Source: Garcia nutans (taxonomy: Eukaryota > Streptophyta > Magnoliopsida > Malpighiales > Euphorbiaceae). From it: DNA of 64,000 nt. Shown one piece after another: positions 24,340-36,200 of this stretch (position 1 is the first letter of the stretch; each line of letters opens with the position of its first letter). The stretch is taken from assembly GCA_947685225.1 (NCBI GenBank), contig CANTUV010000076.1:4402001-4466000 (forward strand), read 5' to 3'. The notes beneath the pieces were generated by a model that was not told where the DNA came from, made no database searches, and saw nothing but the letters and a program-made list of their open reading frames with translations. The position numbers and the translations under genes are program-made.

Positions 24340-24830
24340 CTCCTTTAGTTTCGAAGAATCTCACCAGATTACCGGACCTCACACAAATGCTTTGGTGGTC
24401 GAGGCAGTGGTTCAAGAGTACCTTATACAGCGTATTTTGGTGGATACAGGTTGCTCCGTTAACCTGCTAACACTTGATGTCTATAAGAAGCTCGGCCTCT
24501 CTCAGAATATCCTAAAAACCATCTCATCACCTTTGGTTGGTTTGTCTGGGCACAACATCCCAGTAATCGGCTCGGTAATGCTTGATCTACAGCTAGGGGA
24601 TGGTTCTGTTGTCCGCAATTAGCGAACTTGCTTCATGGTAGTTGATATGAACTTTGCTTATAATGCAATTTTTGGTCGATCGTTGTTAGCTGAAGTGGAT
24701 GCTTTCATCTCTATGAGGGGTTTAATTATGAAAATCCCTACCTACCTGGGTGTAGCCATTCTCAGAGGGGATCAGCGAGCGGCCGGGATTCCTACAATGT
24801 GGTGCTCCTTGTTGACTCACTTGATGTAAC
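24340..24830 (+). pseudogene. Element C protease
   Basis: A retropepsin-like domain is encoded in two pieces, 24392-24622 and 24635-24829, split by one stop. The active site reads ILVDTGCSVNLLTLDVYKKL, with the D-T-G triad intact. The second half, FMVVDMNFAYNAIFGRSLL, has the conserved glycine-rich block. It matches the Tat protease layout between gag and reverse transcriptase. Confidence 0.83.
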
Positions 24831-25079
24831 TCACGGCTCGAAAGCCAGACCCGAGCCGGCTGACATGCTAAAAAGTATATAGGTCAATGCTGACAGAACT
24901 CTTAGGGTCGAGATCTCTAGTAGTCAAGAAAAAGAGCTCCCCTAACCCATATACTAAAACATTACCAAGATGTTTTTGCTTGGGAAGCAACCAATGTTCA
25001 AGGCATCTCTTCCGAGCTTATGACTCACGAGCCCCGCATGAACCCCAATGCGACCCTGGTAAAGTAAAAGAAAAGAAAC

Positions 25080-25870
25080 TTGGGATCAAAAAGGCAACTG
25101 GCTATAGAGTAAGAGGTTTAGAAACTCCTCTAGGTGGGCTTCATTAGAGAAATCTTATTTCCAGAGTGGCTGGCTAATGTAGTATTAGTGAAGAAACCTA
25201 ATGGGAAGTGGAGAATGTGTTGTTTTCACTGACCTGAATAGAGCATGCCCCAAGGATTCCTATCCCCTCCTCAACATTGATCATTTAGTTGATTCAACAG
25301 CCGGGTATGTAGAATACAACTTTATAAATGCCTGATCCAGCTATCATCAGATCCCGTTGAAGACCGAAGATCAAAGAAAGACTTCCTTCATAATTGGAAA
25401 GGGCACTTATTGTTACAAAGTCATGTCATTCGGCCTAAAGCGCATGAGAGCCACTTATCATAAGCTCATCAACAAACTCTTTCAATGCCAAATAGGTCAA
25501 ACTGTAGAAGTTTACGTGGATGATATGATTATCAAATCTAAGACACCAACCGATCATCCTCGGGACCTAACAGATGTCCTCCAGACATTGAGGAAGGCAT
25601 GTATGAAGCTCAATCCAGAGAAGTGTGCATTCGGGGTCCAGTACGGTAAATTCCTGGGCTTTATGATATTCGAGTGGGGCATCGAAGCTAATCCAGAGAA
25701 AATATGAGTTGTCATAGAGATGAAACCACCTAGAAATATCAAAAATGTTCAAAAGCTAAATGGGAGGATTACTGCTCTAGGGAGGCTTATCTCATGCTCG
25801 ACTTGGAGATGTTTGCCATTTTTTAGACTCCTAAAGAATTTGAAGCAGTTCTAGTGGATCAATGAATGCC
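25080..25870 (+). pseudogene. Element C reverse transcriptase
   Basis: Visible are the entry motif near 25150 (VRFIREILFPEWLANVVLVK-like, decayed), the SYHQIPLKTEDQRKTSFI block at 25340-25390, YKVMSFGLKRMRATYHKLIN, and the catalytic motif VYVDDMIIKSK (25507-25540) with both aspartates intact. LNPEKCAFGVQYGKFLGFMI follows. Stops lie before 25357 and at 25708. Confidence 0.85.
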
Positions 25871-26247
25871 AGCAAGCTTTTGAAGATTTGAAGAAGTTTC
25901 TAAGCTCGCCCCCTTTGCTTAACCGACCCATTGAAGGAGAAACACTATATTTATATCTCTTGGCCTCGCCAGCGGTGGTTGGTTCAGTGTTAGTCAGAGA
26001 AGAAAATAGTCAACAATTTCTTATCTATTATGCTAGCCAGGTATTAAAAGGCCTCGAGCTTTGCTATGTTCCTCCTGAAAAGTTAGCATTATCTTTACGC
26101 TCTGTATCTGAAAGACTTCTCCCATATTTTGACACTTATACTATTGTGGTGAGCACCAATTCATGTCTAAAGAAGATTTTTTCAATTACCAGAGACCTCT
26201 GGACGACTTACAGAATGGGCTATAAAATTGGGTACTTTCAACATTAG
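25871..26247 (+). pseudogene. Element C first RNase H domain
   Basis: This follows the reverse transcriptase. The blocks FLSSPPLLNRPIEGETLYLYL, VGSVLVREEN, IYYASQVLKGLELCYVPPEKLALSL and YTIVVSTNS correspond to the RNase H found in all Ty3/gypsy elements. Here it is degenerate and carries few of the usual acidic residues, as is common when a second RNase H follows. Confidence 0.75.
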
Positions 26248-26720
26248 ATATGAGCCAAGGCGAGCCATAAAAGCACAAATCCTAGCAGATTTTGTGACAG
26301 AATTATTTAAACAACCCAATGAGACTACTCCCAAAGAAGCCTGGATATTATATATGGATGGCACTTTGTGTGGCGAAGGGGCCGGCGTAGGGGTCGTTCT
26401 CAGAGGCCCAGGAAACATACTTATTAAGTACTCAACTAGGCTTAATTTTGCGGTGTCCAACAACATGGCGGAGTATGAAGCCATCCACTTAGGGTTGAAT
26501 CTCGCCAAGAAGTTTGGCCTGAATCCCTCCGAATCCTCTTTGATTCCCAACTGGTGGTCAGTCAGTTAACCGAAAAATATGAAGCAAGAGAACTAAGCAT
26601 GGTGCGGTACAAAGACCACATAGCAGAACTCTTATCCACCTTAACAACGAACAGCTGGTCTTAGGAAATCTAACAAATAGTTTGGGCCGAGAATGTGCTT
26701 GCCGATTAACTTGCTAAGGC
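26248..26720 (+). pseudogene. Element C second (archaeal-type) RNase H domain
   Basis: A second RNase H-like domain starts with AWILYMDGTLCGEGAGVGVV and has NNMAEYEAIHLGLNLAKKFG, holding the first aspartate and the conserved glutamate. The third aspartate (FDSQLVVSQL) appears only after a +1 shift near 26540. A doubled RNase H is a hallmark of Tat elements. It is followed by a short linker to integrase. Confidence 0.8.
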
Positions 26721-26859
26721 TGCAGCCACTAGGGAGGGGACTCAGGAGCATGGAATACTGACCGAGGACATTTCGCGTCCAAGCTATGAGGTTGTTACCG
26801 TAATGACAGTAGAACTCATGGAGGGGTGGAGACTTCCAACATATAAGTTCTTGAAGTCC

Positions 26860-28075
26860 GGTGAGATACCAAAAGATATGGCCGAGTCCAAAAAGATTGC
26901 CCAAAAGTCTAGTTTATATTCCTTGCATGATGTTTTCTTATACAGAAGATCATTCTCTCACCCGTAGAGTAGGTGTGCATCTGAAGAAGAGGGTAACTAC
27001 TTACTTAGGAAAATTCATGAAGGGATATGTGGAGCTCACGAGGGAGCCCGGGTGATGGCTCGAAAATCACTACTGCATGGATATTTCTGGTCATCAATAG
27101 AGAAAGTTGCGAATAGAGAAAGATGCGAAATAGATGGTCAAGAAGTGTGATAAGTGCTAAAGGCATGCCAACTTACAGCACCAGCCCGCGGCTGATCAAA
27201 AACCCATTCTAAGCTTGTGGCCCTTCACTCAATAGGGATTGGACATCCTAGACCCTTTCCCTCAAGCCACAGCTCAATGAAAATTTTTGGTTATAGCGAT
27301 AAACCATTTCACTAAATGGACGAAGGCTGAACCCCTAACTTCCATTACTCCAGCTGCTGCGATAAAATTTTTTAACAAAGAGATCATCACCAGGTTTGGC
27401 ATCCCACACACAGTCATCATCGATAATGGCAAGCAATTTAACTGCAGATAATTCATGGATTATTGTGTTTGGCTAAATATCAATTTAAGCTTCACCTCTG
27501 TCTACCATCCTCAGTCAAATGGTCAAACCGAAGTCACTAATCGAATAATCCTGGCAGGCTTGAAGAAGAGACTAGACGAAACTAAAAGCCTATGGGTAGA
27601 AGAATTGTATAATGTTTTGTGGGAATACCGTACCTCCTCGAGAACTATCACATGAGAGACTTCGTACGCTTTGGCTTATGGCACTAGGGCGGTCATTCCT
27701 ATAGAAATTGGGCTCCCATTGGTAAGAACACTTAATTTCTCATGTGAATAGGAGATGCACTCTAGATACAATCTAGACCTGCTTGAATTCAAGCGTGATC
27801 AAGTGAGCATTAGAGCAGCATCTTACAAGGATCAGATAGCCAATTTCCACAACAAGAGAGTGTGGCATAAGCAATTCAGCAAAGGGAATCTCATCCTCCA
27901 AAGAGCTATCTCCACTCACGGAACCGCAGGACCTGGTAAATTGGGAGCTAATTGGGAAGGACCATTTAAGATAGCCGAAGTACTTAAAGGCAGAGCCTAC
28001 AAGCTTAGCACGATAACATGCAAAGAGATACCAAGAGTATGGAACATCAAAAACTTAAGAAAATACTTTCGGTAG
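26860..28075 (+). pseudogene. Element C integrase
   Basis: The zinc-binding N-terminus is at about 27010-27180 (a histidine pair in an IHEGICGAHEGA-like block, then KKCDKC). In the core the first catalytic aspartate is lost: LVIAINHFTKWTKAEPL at about 27287 shows asparagine. The second aspartate (IIDNGKQF, 27418) and the glutamate (HPQSNGQTEVTNRI, 27520) remain. The C-terminal part, 27755-28075, is open: GNLILQRAI, GKLGANWEGPFKIAEVL and WNIKNLRKYF are typical. Confidence 0.85.
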
Positions 28076-28224
28076 CCTTTAATTGTGGCAAAAACTTTTA
28101 TATTTTCTTTCTTATATTTTTTTACCACACATATTAAACAAGGAAGACATGACTCAAGCCCAAAGTCCTTCAATTTGAACATATAACTATAAACCTTATA
28201 ATCCAGATACTAAATCATATTGCA

Positions 28225-28580
28225 GCCAAAAAACACAACCTCATTATGCCTAAACTCTAAAAACGAGCCCTCGTTGCGCCCATTCTAAAAAGCGTGCCCT
28301 CATTGCACCCGAACTGCAAAAGCGTGCCCTTATTACGCCCAACTATAAAAGCATGCCCTCTTACACCCACTCTAAAAAGCGCACCCTCATTGTGCCAGAA
28401 TTATAACAGAGCGCTCTCGTTGTGCCCACTCTAAAAATTTCACCCTCATTGCGCCTGAACTTTAAAAGCATGTCCCCATTGCGCCCGGACTCTAAAAATG
28501 CACCCTCATTATGCCTGAGTTCTAAAGAACACACCCTCATTGTGGCCGAGCTTTAAAAGCGCACCCTTGTTGCGCCAAAA
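28225..28580 (+). repeat. Tandem repeat of about 30 bp, some 11 units, in the 3' region of element C
   Basis: Units of 28-31 bp follow head to tail with the rough consensus GCGCCCGAACTCTAAAAGCG followed by CACCCTCATT. I count about eleven, strongly diverged by C/T and G/A changes. The array lies between integrase and the antisense gene. There are no unique spacers, so it is not CRISPR-like. Tat elements are known for such arrays, which can seed satellite DNA. Confidence 0.85.
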
Positions 28581-28842
28581 CCCTTAAGTCCCTACAATTT
28601 TGCACCCTTATCTCATCCCAAACTTTAGACACTAGGCACTGCACCTCATTAAACTTCAATTCGAAATAACAACATACATGCTCACCAAAGTTAATACATA
28701 TTCCATTCATAAAATTCTCAAATTAAGCAATTTTTTCTTTCATTTCACATGTTTCAAAAATAGATTACACATATCAAGCATGCTAGCCCTTACATTCATA
28801 TAAAACGGGCTACACACTGAAATAAAAAAAAGGAGCCTTGCC

Positions 28843-30853
28843 TTATACATCATCATTTCCCGGATCAATGACCTCCTCATGCCCCTCATCAACTATTTCG
28901 ACATCAGGAGCATGATCAGGGTCAACAATAAACACCCAATCATACTCCTCTTCAGGAGATTTTTTCTTGAGCTCCGCGATGACGAGCTCCTAGAACTTCA
29001 CAATTCCATGAGCTATCCCGTCTTCCATATGGTCCCTCAGCTTTAGCAAGGCTTCCTGTTTGGTGGCTAATGAGCTTTGGGCAATCAAGAGATCACCTTT
29101 TGTCTGAGCCAGCTCTTCTTTTGTCTACGCGAGCTCTTTCTTTGCCCTCTCAGCTTCATGCTCGACCTCGATAGCCCTTTTTTCAGCCCTTGCCAAGCGT
29201 CATTCACCCTCTACTTGTCTCTTTTTCAGGGACTCGACCTCATTCTTGGTCTCAACATATAAGGTCAGCACATCGACATACCGATCCCCCCACATGTTGA
29301 TTGAGAAAATCATACTGAACAAACAACAAACGGTTAGTACAAAATATATGCAAATCCTATATTCACACGAATAAGTTAGCTTACGTACATCGGTCGATAC
29401 AACCAGGTATGTCTCCAAAAAATTTTTTGGTCCCATCTTTTTAAACTGTTTGTTCTCCCGAGGTATGTTCCTTAGGAATTCCCTGCTGAAGTGGCTGACT
29501 TCATGCTCGTTCACAGAGTAATCATCCCCATAGCGAGATTTAAAGACCCTCACTAGCTCCCCCATCAGTCTATTGATATCCATCTCGCGTACCTCATCTT
29601 CACCCTCAGTTGCCCTCCTAGCATCTGTAGAGGGTCCTCCCTCTTGATCCTCCCTAGGAAGATCGACACTTCCAGCCTCCACCTTCCCGGTTGGTTGACC
29701 CATGTTCCCCGGCAAGGCTTCGGTCTTGCTTATAGTGATTTTATCTTTCTCCTTCTCCCTTCTTTTCTGTTTTGAAGGCTCCGCACCCTTATCCCCAGTG
29801 GAGATGTCGCCAACCTTCCTTTTCTCTTTTGCAGGAGCACGGGCTGCTCTTTTCGCTTCTGCCTTAGCCTCGGCCCTCACCTACTGGAGTGCCTTCACCT
29901 AATCTTTCATCTCTATATGCAAACAAAAACTCAGGATATTATTTCTAAGTCAATCCAACCAACCCGGTCTTTAGGGAGGGGCTCAATCGGATCTTTCTAG
30001 ATCGAAAAGTATCTGGATATTAAGTGTACCACATTTAACTTCTCCCTTTGAATGTTCTCGGCTATCTTATCAAAGATAGTTAGGTCTTCAGCTCCTAGGC
30101 CCCCCTTCTTTACATGCGGCCACCTCCCGTCTGAGTTTCACTCCATGCGGTAGTCTAATCCCCCAGGTTTTTCTATAATGAAAAATCAATCTTTCCACCT
30201 TTTGATCAAGTTTGGATTTCCAGTAAAGAGTACGAGCCCTGGTCGGGCCTGCAGAAATAAAAAATCTTCATATAATTTTGGCCGTGATTTTATAAGGCAC
30301 ATGGAGGCTAAAACTATGGGAGAGGCTTCCACACCCAGTAGTTTGCAGAGAATCTCGAAACCCACTATAGTTCGCCAGGTGTTCGGACTAAGCTGCCCTG
30401 AACAAATCTCTTTCATTTTCAAAAACTTTGTTATATAGGGACTAAAGGGGAACCAAACCCCTACCCTCAGATCCTTTTCATATATTATAATCTGACCGGC
30501 ACTAAAAGTATTATCCCCCCGGACATTTTCCCCTGACAACAACATCTCATAATTATTGGGTATCTTGTACTTGTCCCGAATATCCTTCAGGTCCACTGGT
30601 CGATTGTATATCCTTGACTCGTGCTCGATCACTAGACATGCGCTCACTCGAGTCATCTTCTCCCACTTCATCAATTAGAACCGGTCGAGCCGATATCGCT
30701 CCCTCGACTTCCGCATGAGTTACCTCAACATCTAAGCTTATCCCTATGGACGAGCTCTCATTATTACCGCTCGGCCTAACCAACTCACTAAATTATGCAT
30801 TTTCCTCTCGAATCTCCCTCCTCTTCAGACACACGTTCGCTCCTTGAACTCAT
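28843..30853 (-). pseudogene. Antisense extra ORF (aORF) of element C
   Basis: A gene-like stretch runs opposite to gag-pol, between integrase and the 3' LTR. It begins with ATG at 30853-30851 (MSSRSERVSEEEGDSRGK), then breaks. Open pieces follow at 30783-30553, 30674-30186 and 29880-29200, ending with a stop at 28845-28843. The N-terminal part is acidic and serine-rich. The middle contains a block with GVWFPFSPYITKFLKM and WRTIVGFEILCKLL, found in plant transposon-related proteins. The C-terminal third is charged, with a probable coiled coil (ETKNEVESLKKRQVEGE onward). Antisense ORFs at this site are known in Tat elements; the function is unknown. At least three frameshifts or stops are present. 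Confidence 0.75.
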
Positions 30854-31044
30854 TTCACTATAATAACTAAACAAAACACATAAAATTACAAGAATGAAAA
30901 CTCAATGCTCGTTGTTCGTAGCTAACGAGCCTCAATACAGCAGCACGCACCGAACACCTTCTCACAGCACTAGAATTAAATTACTCAAAGCAATCGAACT
31001 CTCACTTGGCTCACAGGTAATGATCAACCGGTACCCCACTCCCC

Positions 31045-31053
31045 TATTTATAC
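31045..31053 (-). promoter_or_regulatory. TATA-like box for the antisense ORF
   Basis: On the minus strand TATAAATAG stands about 190 bp upstream of the first ATG of the antisense ORF, in a region without coding. It would allow transcription independent of the LTR promoter. Confidence 0.5.
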
Positions 31054-31209
31054 TAAGTACCCCTATGCCGCCTTCAATGCCCCTGGCGGAAAACCTGGTT
31101 TCCATTTCCCGCCCTTCAGTTCCCATTAATCAAAACGTCGAACCCATTAAACGAAGCGTCGCACCCGCTAATAACTGACACATGCCCCTCGGGTCTTGTT
31201 AATAACATT

Positions 31210-31809
31210 TGTTCCCTTTGACATTCACCAAGCTCCGCCACCAATCTCCACATTGTGGGCATAAAGACTCAACTCGCAGGATGCACAAAACCTTGGTCCC
31301 GAACATCACCATTCGATCGAACTCTGTAGACACGTTCTGACACAACAGGCACACCAAATTGATAGCAGACGCACTACTCCGACAGCAAGGTACTACTCTG
31401 ATAGTAGGCGCACCATACTGACCGCATGTGCACTATTCCGACAAGGCAGGCGCCATATACCGATGGCAGGTGTACTACTCCGACATGTCGAGCTCCCCAT
31501 ACCGTCGGCATACACACCATTCCGACATGGTAGAGACACAATCTCGACATTCTCAATATTTGCTGACACACGCATGACTTGTCCGCCAGGTATTAGTTAT
31601 AAATAAGAATAAGCCCTCTATAGATTAGGAGTTCCCTTTTCTTTCCCCGAACTACTAGAGAACTCTTCTTACCATAAATAATACAATTACTGGCTTAGAC
31701 ATCGGAGTTTTTCCATTGGAGTCTAGTTTCTTTCTCTATCTTACAAGTGGAAGAATCATCAACAGCCGAACCTGAACGATCATGGCTCCTCAAGTCCATT
31801 TCGTCATCA
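31210..31809 (+). repeat. Element C right (3') LTR
   Basis: This 600-bp LTR matches 459-806 plus 22293-22524. It starts TGTTCCC and ends TCATCA. The start is less certain than the end because no purine tract is evident just upstream. Confidence 0.85.
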
Positions 31810-33203
31810 ATCAATTAATACGATCTTTAAAAAAATAACCATAGTAGATAATTATGGTTAATTTTGTAATTTTATGTTGTAGTTAGCTTCCTAATTATAT
31901 ACGATCAGTTGAAAAATTGTGCTTCCATGTAATTATATATTAAAAATTATTTTTAACTCATTTTTATTTTATATAAAAATATAAAGTATTATTTAAAAAT
32001 TATTTTAATTATATATTATACATTTCACATAATTAATAATTATATTAATTGAGTTTTTAAAATGTTTTTTCGTTAATTTATATATCAATCAAAATATTTA
32101 AAAACCTATGAGAAAATATAAAAACTAAAATAATAAAATGCATCATAAAAATCATTGATCTTATTTATTTATTTATACTGTTATTTTTATTTTTTAATAC
32201 TTATTTATTAGAAAAAATAAAAAATTCAAACAATAAAAAAACATTTTAAAAAATTTAAAACAATAAAATCTAAAAAAAAAATTTATATGAATCATTTAAA
32301 AAAATCACCAATACTAACATTAATATTTAATATGGTATATGAACTTCCTTTTTATGCTTCGGATAGAATGGTTGTTGTCTAGCTATTGATATTGGATTTT
32401 CAAAGCTTATTGTGGAATCAGATTGTAAATGCGTTATTGATGCTTTGAATTAGTAATTTCATTTTCTTTAATAAGTTAGGATCAATGCTTGATGATTGTC
32501 GTCTACTTATATATTGAAAAGTATTTTTAACTATTTTTATTTTATATAAAAATAAAATATATAAATATATATTATATATTTATATAAATAATAATTACTG
32601 GTTTAATAAAAATTTTAAATTAATACATATATATGTATATCAATAAAAAATACAAGAAAATATAAAAAATTAAAATAATTAAAAATTAAAATAATTAGAA
32701 TTTATCAGAAACATTATCACTTATACTTATTCATTTATTTTCTTTTATTGTTATTGTTATTTTTAGTTTATAATTATCATATAAAAAAATACAATATTGA
32801 AAATTAAAATAAATCTTAAACTTTTTAATATTTACATATGAATACAATTAAATAAAATTAATTTTAAATACAAAATTTAACAATTTCTATTAAAATTTTC
32901 AACTTATCAATTTTCTCAATAATATTTCAATAATAATGCCAAATAGTTGTAATATTTAACTATACGAAATTATAATATTTAATTTTCAAATAACGTTTTG
33001 TAAAAGAAAAAACCCACATCACACTCGTGTGTAAATTATCCAAGGCGCCAAGCCAAAAACGCCATTCTTATCCCTTCTTCGAATGTAAACCAAATAAGGG
33101 TGCAGTTGCAGAGCTACTTTCACCTCTCTCGTTTGCCTTTTCTCCAATCTAGAAACTTAAATGACAAAATTGCCCCTCTTCTGCCTCCTAATTTACTTCT
33201 CCA
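31810..33203. other. AT-rich intergenic DNA and upstream region of RNE
   Basis: This region is strongly AT-rich. Two stretches, about 31945-32170 and 32515-32720, resemble one another (both contain TTTTTATTTTATATAAAAAT), an imperfect direct repeat. The last 200 bp are less AT-rich and probably hold the RNE promoter and 5' untranslated region. A TAA at 33189-33191 is in frame with the chosen RNE start. Confidence 0.6.
32345..32525 (+). pseudogene. RNase H-like domain relic
   Basis: A short broken stretch reads in pieces as DIGFSKLIVESDCKCVIDAL and, after a stop, a GSMLDDCRLLI-like block. This is the second half of the plant RNase H-like domain found in LINE elements and related genes. Nothing else of the source remains. 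Confidence 0.5.
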
Positions 33204-36200
33204 ATGTCTTCTCTGTTTCATAATCTCTATACTACTGAGCTCCACCCCTCCACGAGCAGCTTCATGGACGTCTCCGAGGCTCGGCTCCGGCCCCACTTTC
33301 ATATCCTCACTCCGCGTAGTCCCTCTTGCCTTTTTGGTCCTGAGAGGTTCTTATCACCGTAAGTTCTTTATATTCGATTTTCTCTCTTTTTCACTGTAAC
33401 TGAAATTGGGTTTCTTCACTTTATGCATTTTCTCTTAACTACTAATGGTTACTTCTTTTATGGGATTGACCAAATTTTCTTGTTATTTTCTAATATACAA
33501 TGCTAAAATCAATCAGATTGTGGTTTTTATTCATTTGAAACAGGTACATATGCCGTCACATACCTCTTGGGAATGTTTTCAGATTTATAGGGACTTGTAG
33601 TTCTCATCTCATGAGCCCTGTAATGTCTATGAAGAAAGGTGATTTCATAAAATACCCGATTCTTCTTTGACTATATTATGAATGCCCATTTGATGTTTAG
33701 TTGATTACAATGATTATTTTAAGAAAATGAATTAACAGAGAAGTGACATGACCACCCCGAAACATATACAATCGATTTCTATTCGAGTCCCCTTAACTCA
33801 CATAACTTCTACTTAAAAGAGAAAACATTTCCCTAATCCATTATTTCTCTTTTTTTTCTAATGAATGGGGATAATTTTCTTTATAGGTTGTTGTTTGGTA
33901 TAATCCGTTGAGGAAGTTCTTTCCTATAGTTTAGAGCGGCTGATGGATCTAGCACATTCTGATTTCTCAGGCCATTCAAACACTATCACTAGAGGATTAT
34001 GCAAGGTGGTTTGGACAATAGAAGCTGATTTGGAAGCTGGTCAGCTTCTTTATGTTACCGGTGATCCTATTTCTTTAGGTGGTTGGCAGCCAGAAATGGC
34101 TCTGCAAATGTGTCCTACTGAGCATGCAAACTTGTGGAAAACTGAAGTCATGGTAATTTTATGCGGCCGTGTTAATCATAAAATCTAGAAAGTTCAGATA
34201 GGATAATTTAAAGAAGCATCAAATATATTTTAGAAGCCAATTAAATTTTATTATAAAATTTTTGATTCATTGTGAGAAGTATTAAATAGATTCAGGTTTT
34301 TGAGTATTTTATATACAATTTGGATATGGATGTATCACGATAATAAAATTTAAGGCACTTAAAATGCAGTAAATTTTCTTATTGTATATGTGCTGCATTA
34401 TGTGCTTGTTTGCTCCCTTCTTTTTTCTGATGAACGAAATAGATTCTTTTCTTTCTTATATACATTTTCAAGCACAGCATCACTCAGAGTTGGATAAAGG
34501 GATAGTGCCTTTTTACATAACTGGTTGCACTTATAATGTATTTTTCTCAAATAATGGTTTACTGTCTGCAAGGTAATTGCAATTGTGCTCATTGATCTTA
34601 GGTCTATGAATATTTGTCTCTTTCTCTTCAAAGATTAATAACTTCATGGACTATGAAGTTTTCACTTGGAATGTCATTAGAAGGATTTAATGGACTAAGA
34701 ACTTCTCAGAAAAAAAAATTAAGAATTTGTGCATACATTCCTACATTTTCACATGTTTTTATATGATATACTTATCAACTTTTTAGTATGTATTCACTGC
34801 AGAATCACTCTAATACCTTGTTCTGCTTTCCAGATACCTTCAGGTGTCAACTTTAAGTACAATTATTTCATAAAAGAAGAAACATGGCCTTCAGGTGACG
34901 TCATTTGGAGACCTGGACCTGCATTTTCTCTGTCAGTACCTCTGACTGTCAAACAAGATAGAAAAATCACAGTGAGGGATTCATGGTTGAAGTTTAATAG
35001 TGAAAAATCTCCACCTCATGTATGGGGGTCGTGGATTGAGGAGACATGTTTACCAGTTCAACCTCTAGTTTCTGCTCAAGCCAGAGGTAATATCCCCTCC
35101 TTAGCAGGCTTGTATGGAACTTCCTTACTTGAATTGTTTCTGAACACTCAAATGGTTCCAGTGCTTTGACAGATGAACATGAGATCGTGAACCACATTGC
35201 AATTGATTTGAAAGAGTCAAAAGCATTCCTGAACAATATGAAAGTTGAAGAAAATTTGAACTTTGATAATAAGCACACCAATATGGCTAAACCTGAAGGC
35301 CTTAACTTGGTTTTCTCTGAAAGAGACCAACCTGTTGAGGAACCCTGGTTACTCCAATTATCCATCATCTTTCTTGTCGCAAAAGATAAGATATTGTCTA
35401 ATACTTCAAGCAATGGAATTTCAGAAGATGGTGCGATGAAGTTGGATATTAATAATCAGCATCACCAAGATAAAGATAAGTTGTTGCCGGCAGATGGGAA
35501 TAATCTGATTTTGAAGGATGATTCTGTTTGTACTACCATATTGATTAATTCTTCAATATGCACTGTGCAAAGGATTGCTGTATTGGAAGATGGGAAATTG
35601 GTTGAATTGCTTCTGGAACCTGTTAAAACAAATGTGCAGTGTGATAGTGTGTATCTTGGGGTGGTTGCAAGATTTGTCCCCCACATGGGTGGTGCATTTG
35701 TAAATATTGGGCATTCAAGACCTTCTCTTATGGACATAAGGCAAAGCAGGGAGCCATTCATATTCCCCCCATTTCAGCAATGGACAAAGAAAGGAAAAAT
35801 CAATTGTTTTGGGCTTGAAGCCCTTGAAGAGCATCCAGCTACTGAACATGAACATACATCACATGATGTTGAAGACATTGATGATATTGCAGAATTCATA
35901 TCCCAGGAAAATTTGGTGCCAATTACCCATGATGACCAAGAGGAGCTTGATGTTGATGAAGATTTTGATATTTCAGAGGTGAGAGAAAATGTTAATGGCA
36001 GTATAGTTGATCATGGTGAAACAGAAGCTAATTCTGAGCACCTTGAAGGTGAAGCTTTGAACAGGTTTCTTCAATTTGAAACAGAAGGGTCTGATGAGAC
36101 TCTAATGTCTAATTCTCATGATATGAAGCAATCTGACAATTTACTGGCTAACGAAAACAAGTGGACCACTGTTCGTAAGGGAACCAAAATTATTGTACAA

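Larger units (their letters stand above)
459..31809 (+). mobile_element. Element C: Tat-clade Ty3/gypsy LTR retrotransposon, interrupted by element A
   Basis: This is the outermost retrotransposon of the nest. Its left LTR is split into 459-806 and 22293-22524, and its right LTR is 31210-31809. The internal part on the plus strand reads gag, protease, reverse transcriptase, RNase H, a second RNase H-like domain, and integrase. An antisense gene and a tandem repeat follow before the 3' LTR. The double RNase H and the extra ORF behind integrase are hallmarks of the Tat lineage. Every domain has stops or frameshifts, so it is not autonomous. Flanks GACAA (454-458) and ATCAA (31810-31814) do not convincingly match as a target duplication, so the outer borders are good to a few bases only. 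Confidence 0.85.

Noticed and set aside
28225..28580. Regular repeats of about 30 bp resembling a CRISPR array
   Set aside because: The units are directly contiguous with no spacers, this is plant nuclear DNA, and they lie inside a retrotransposon.
29315..29384. Possible 70-bp intron in the antisense ORF
   Set aside because: GT and AG borders exist, but splicing would put the downstream frame out of phase, whereas reading through stays open.
454..31814. Target duplication GACAA/ATCAA for element C
   Set aside because: Two of five bases differ, including a transversion, so I do not count it as evidence.
33100..33399. 99-codon open frame overlapping RNE exon 1
   Set aside because: It is in another frame. 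The frame from ATG 33204 joins exon 2 in phase through a GTAAGT donor and is preceded by an in-frame stop.
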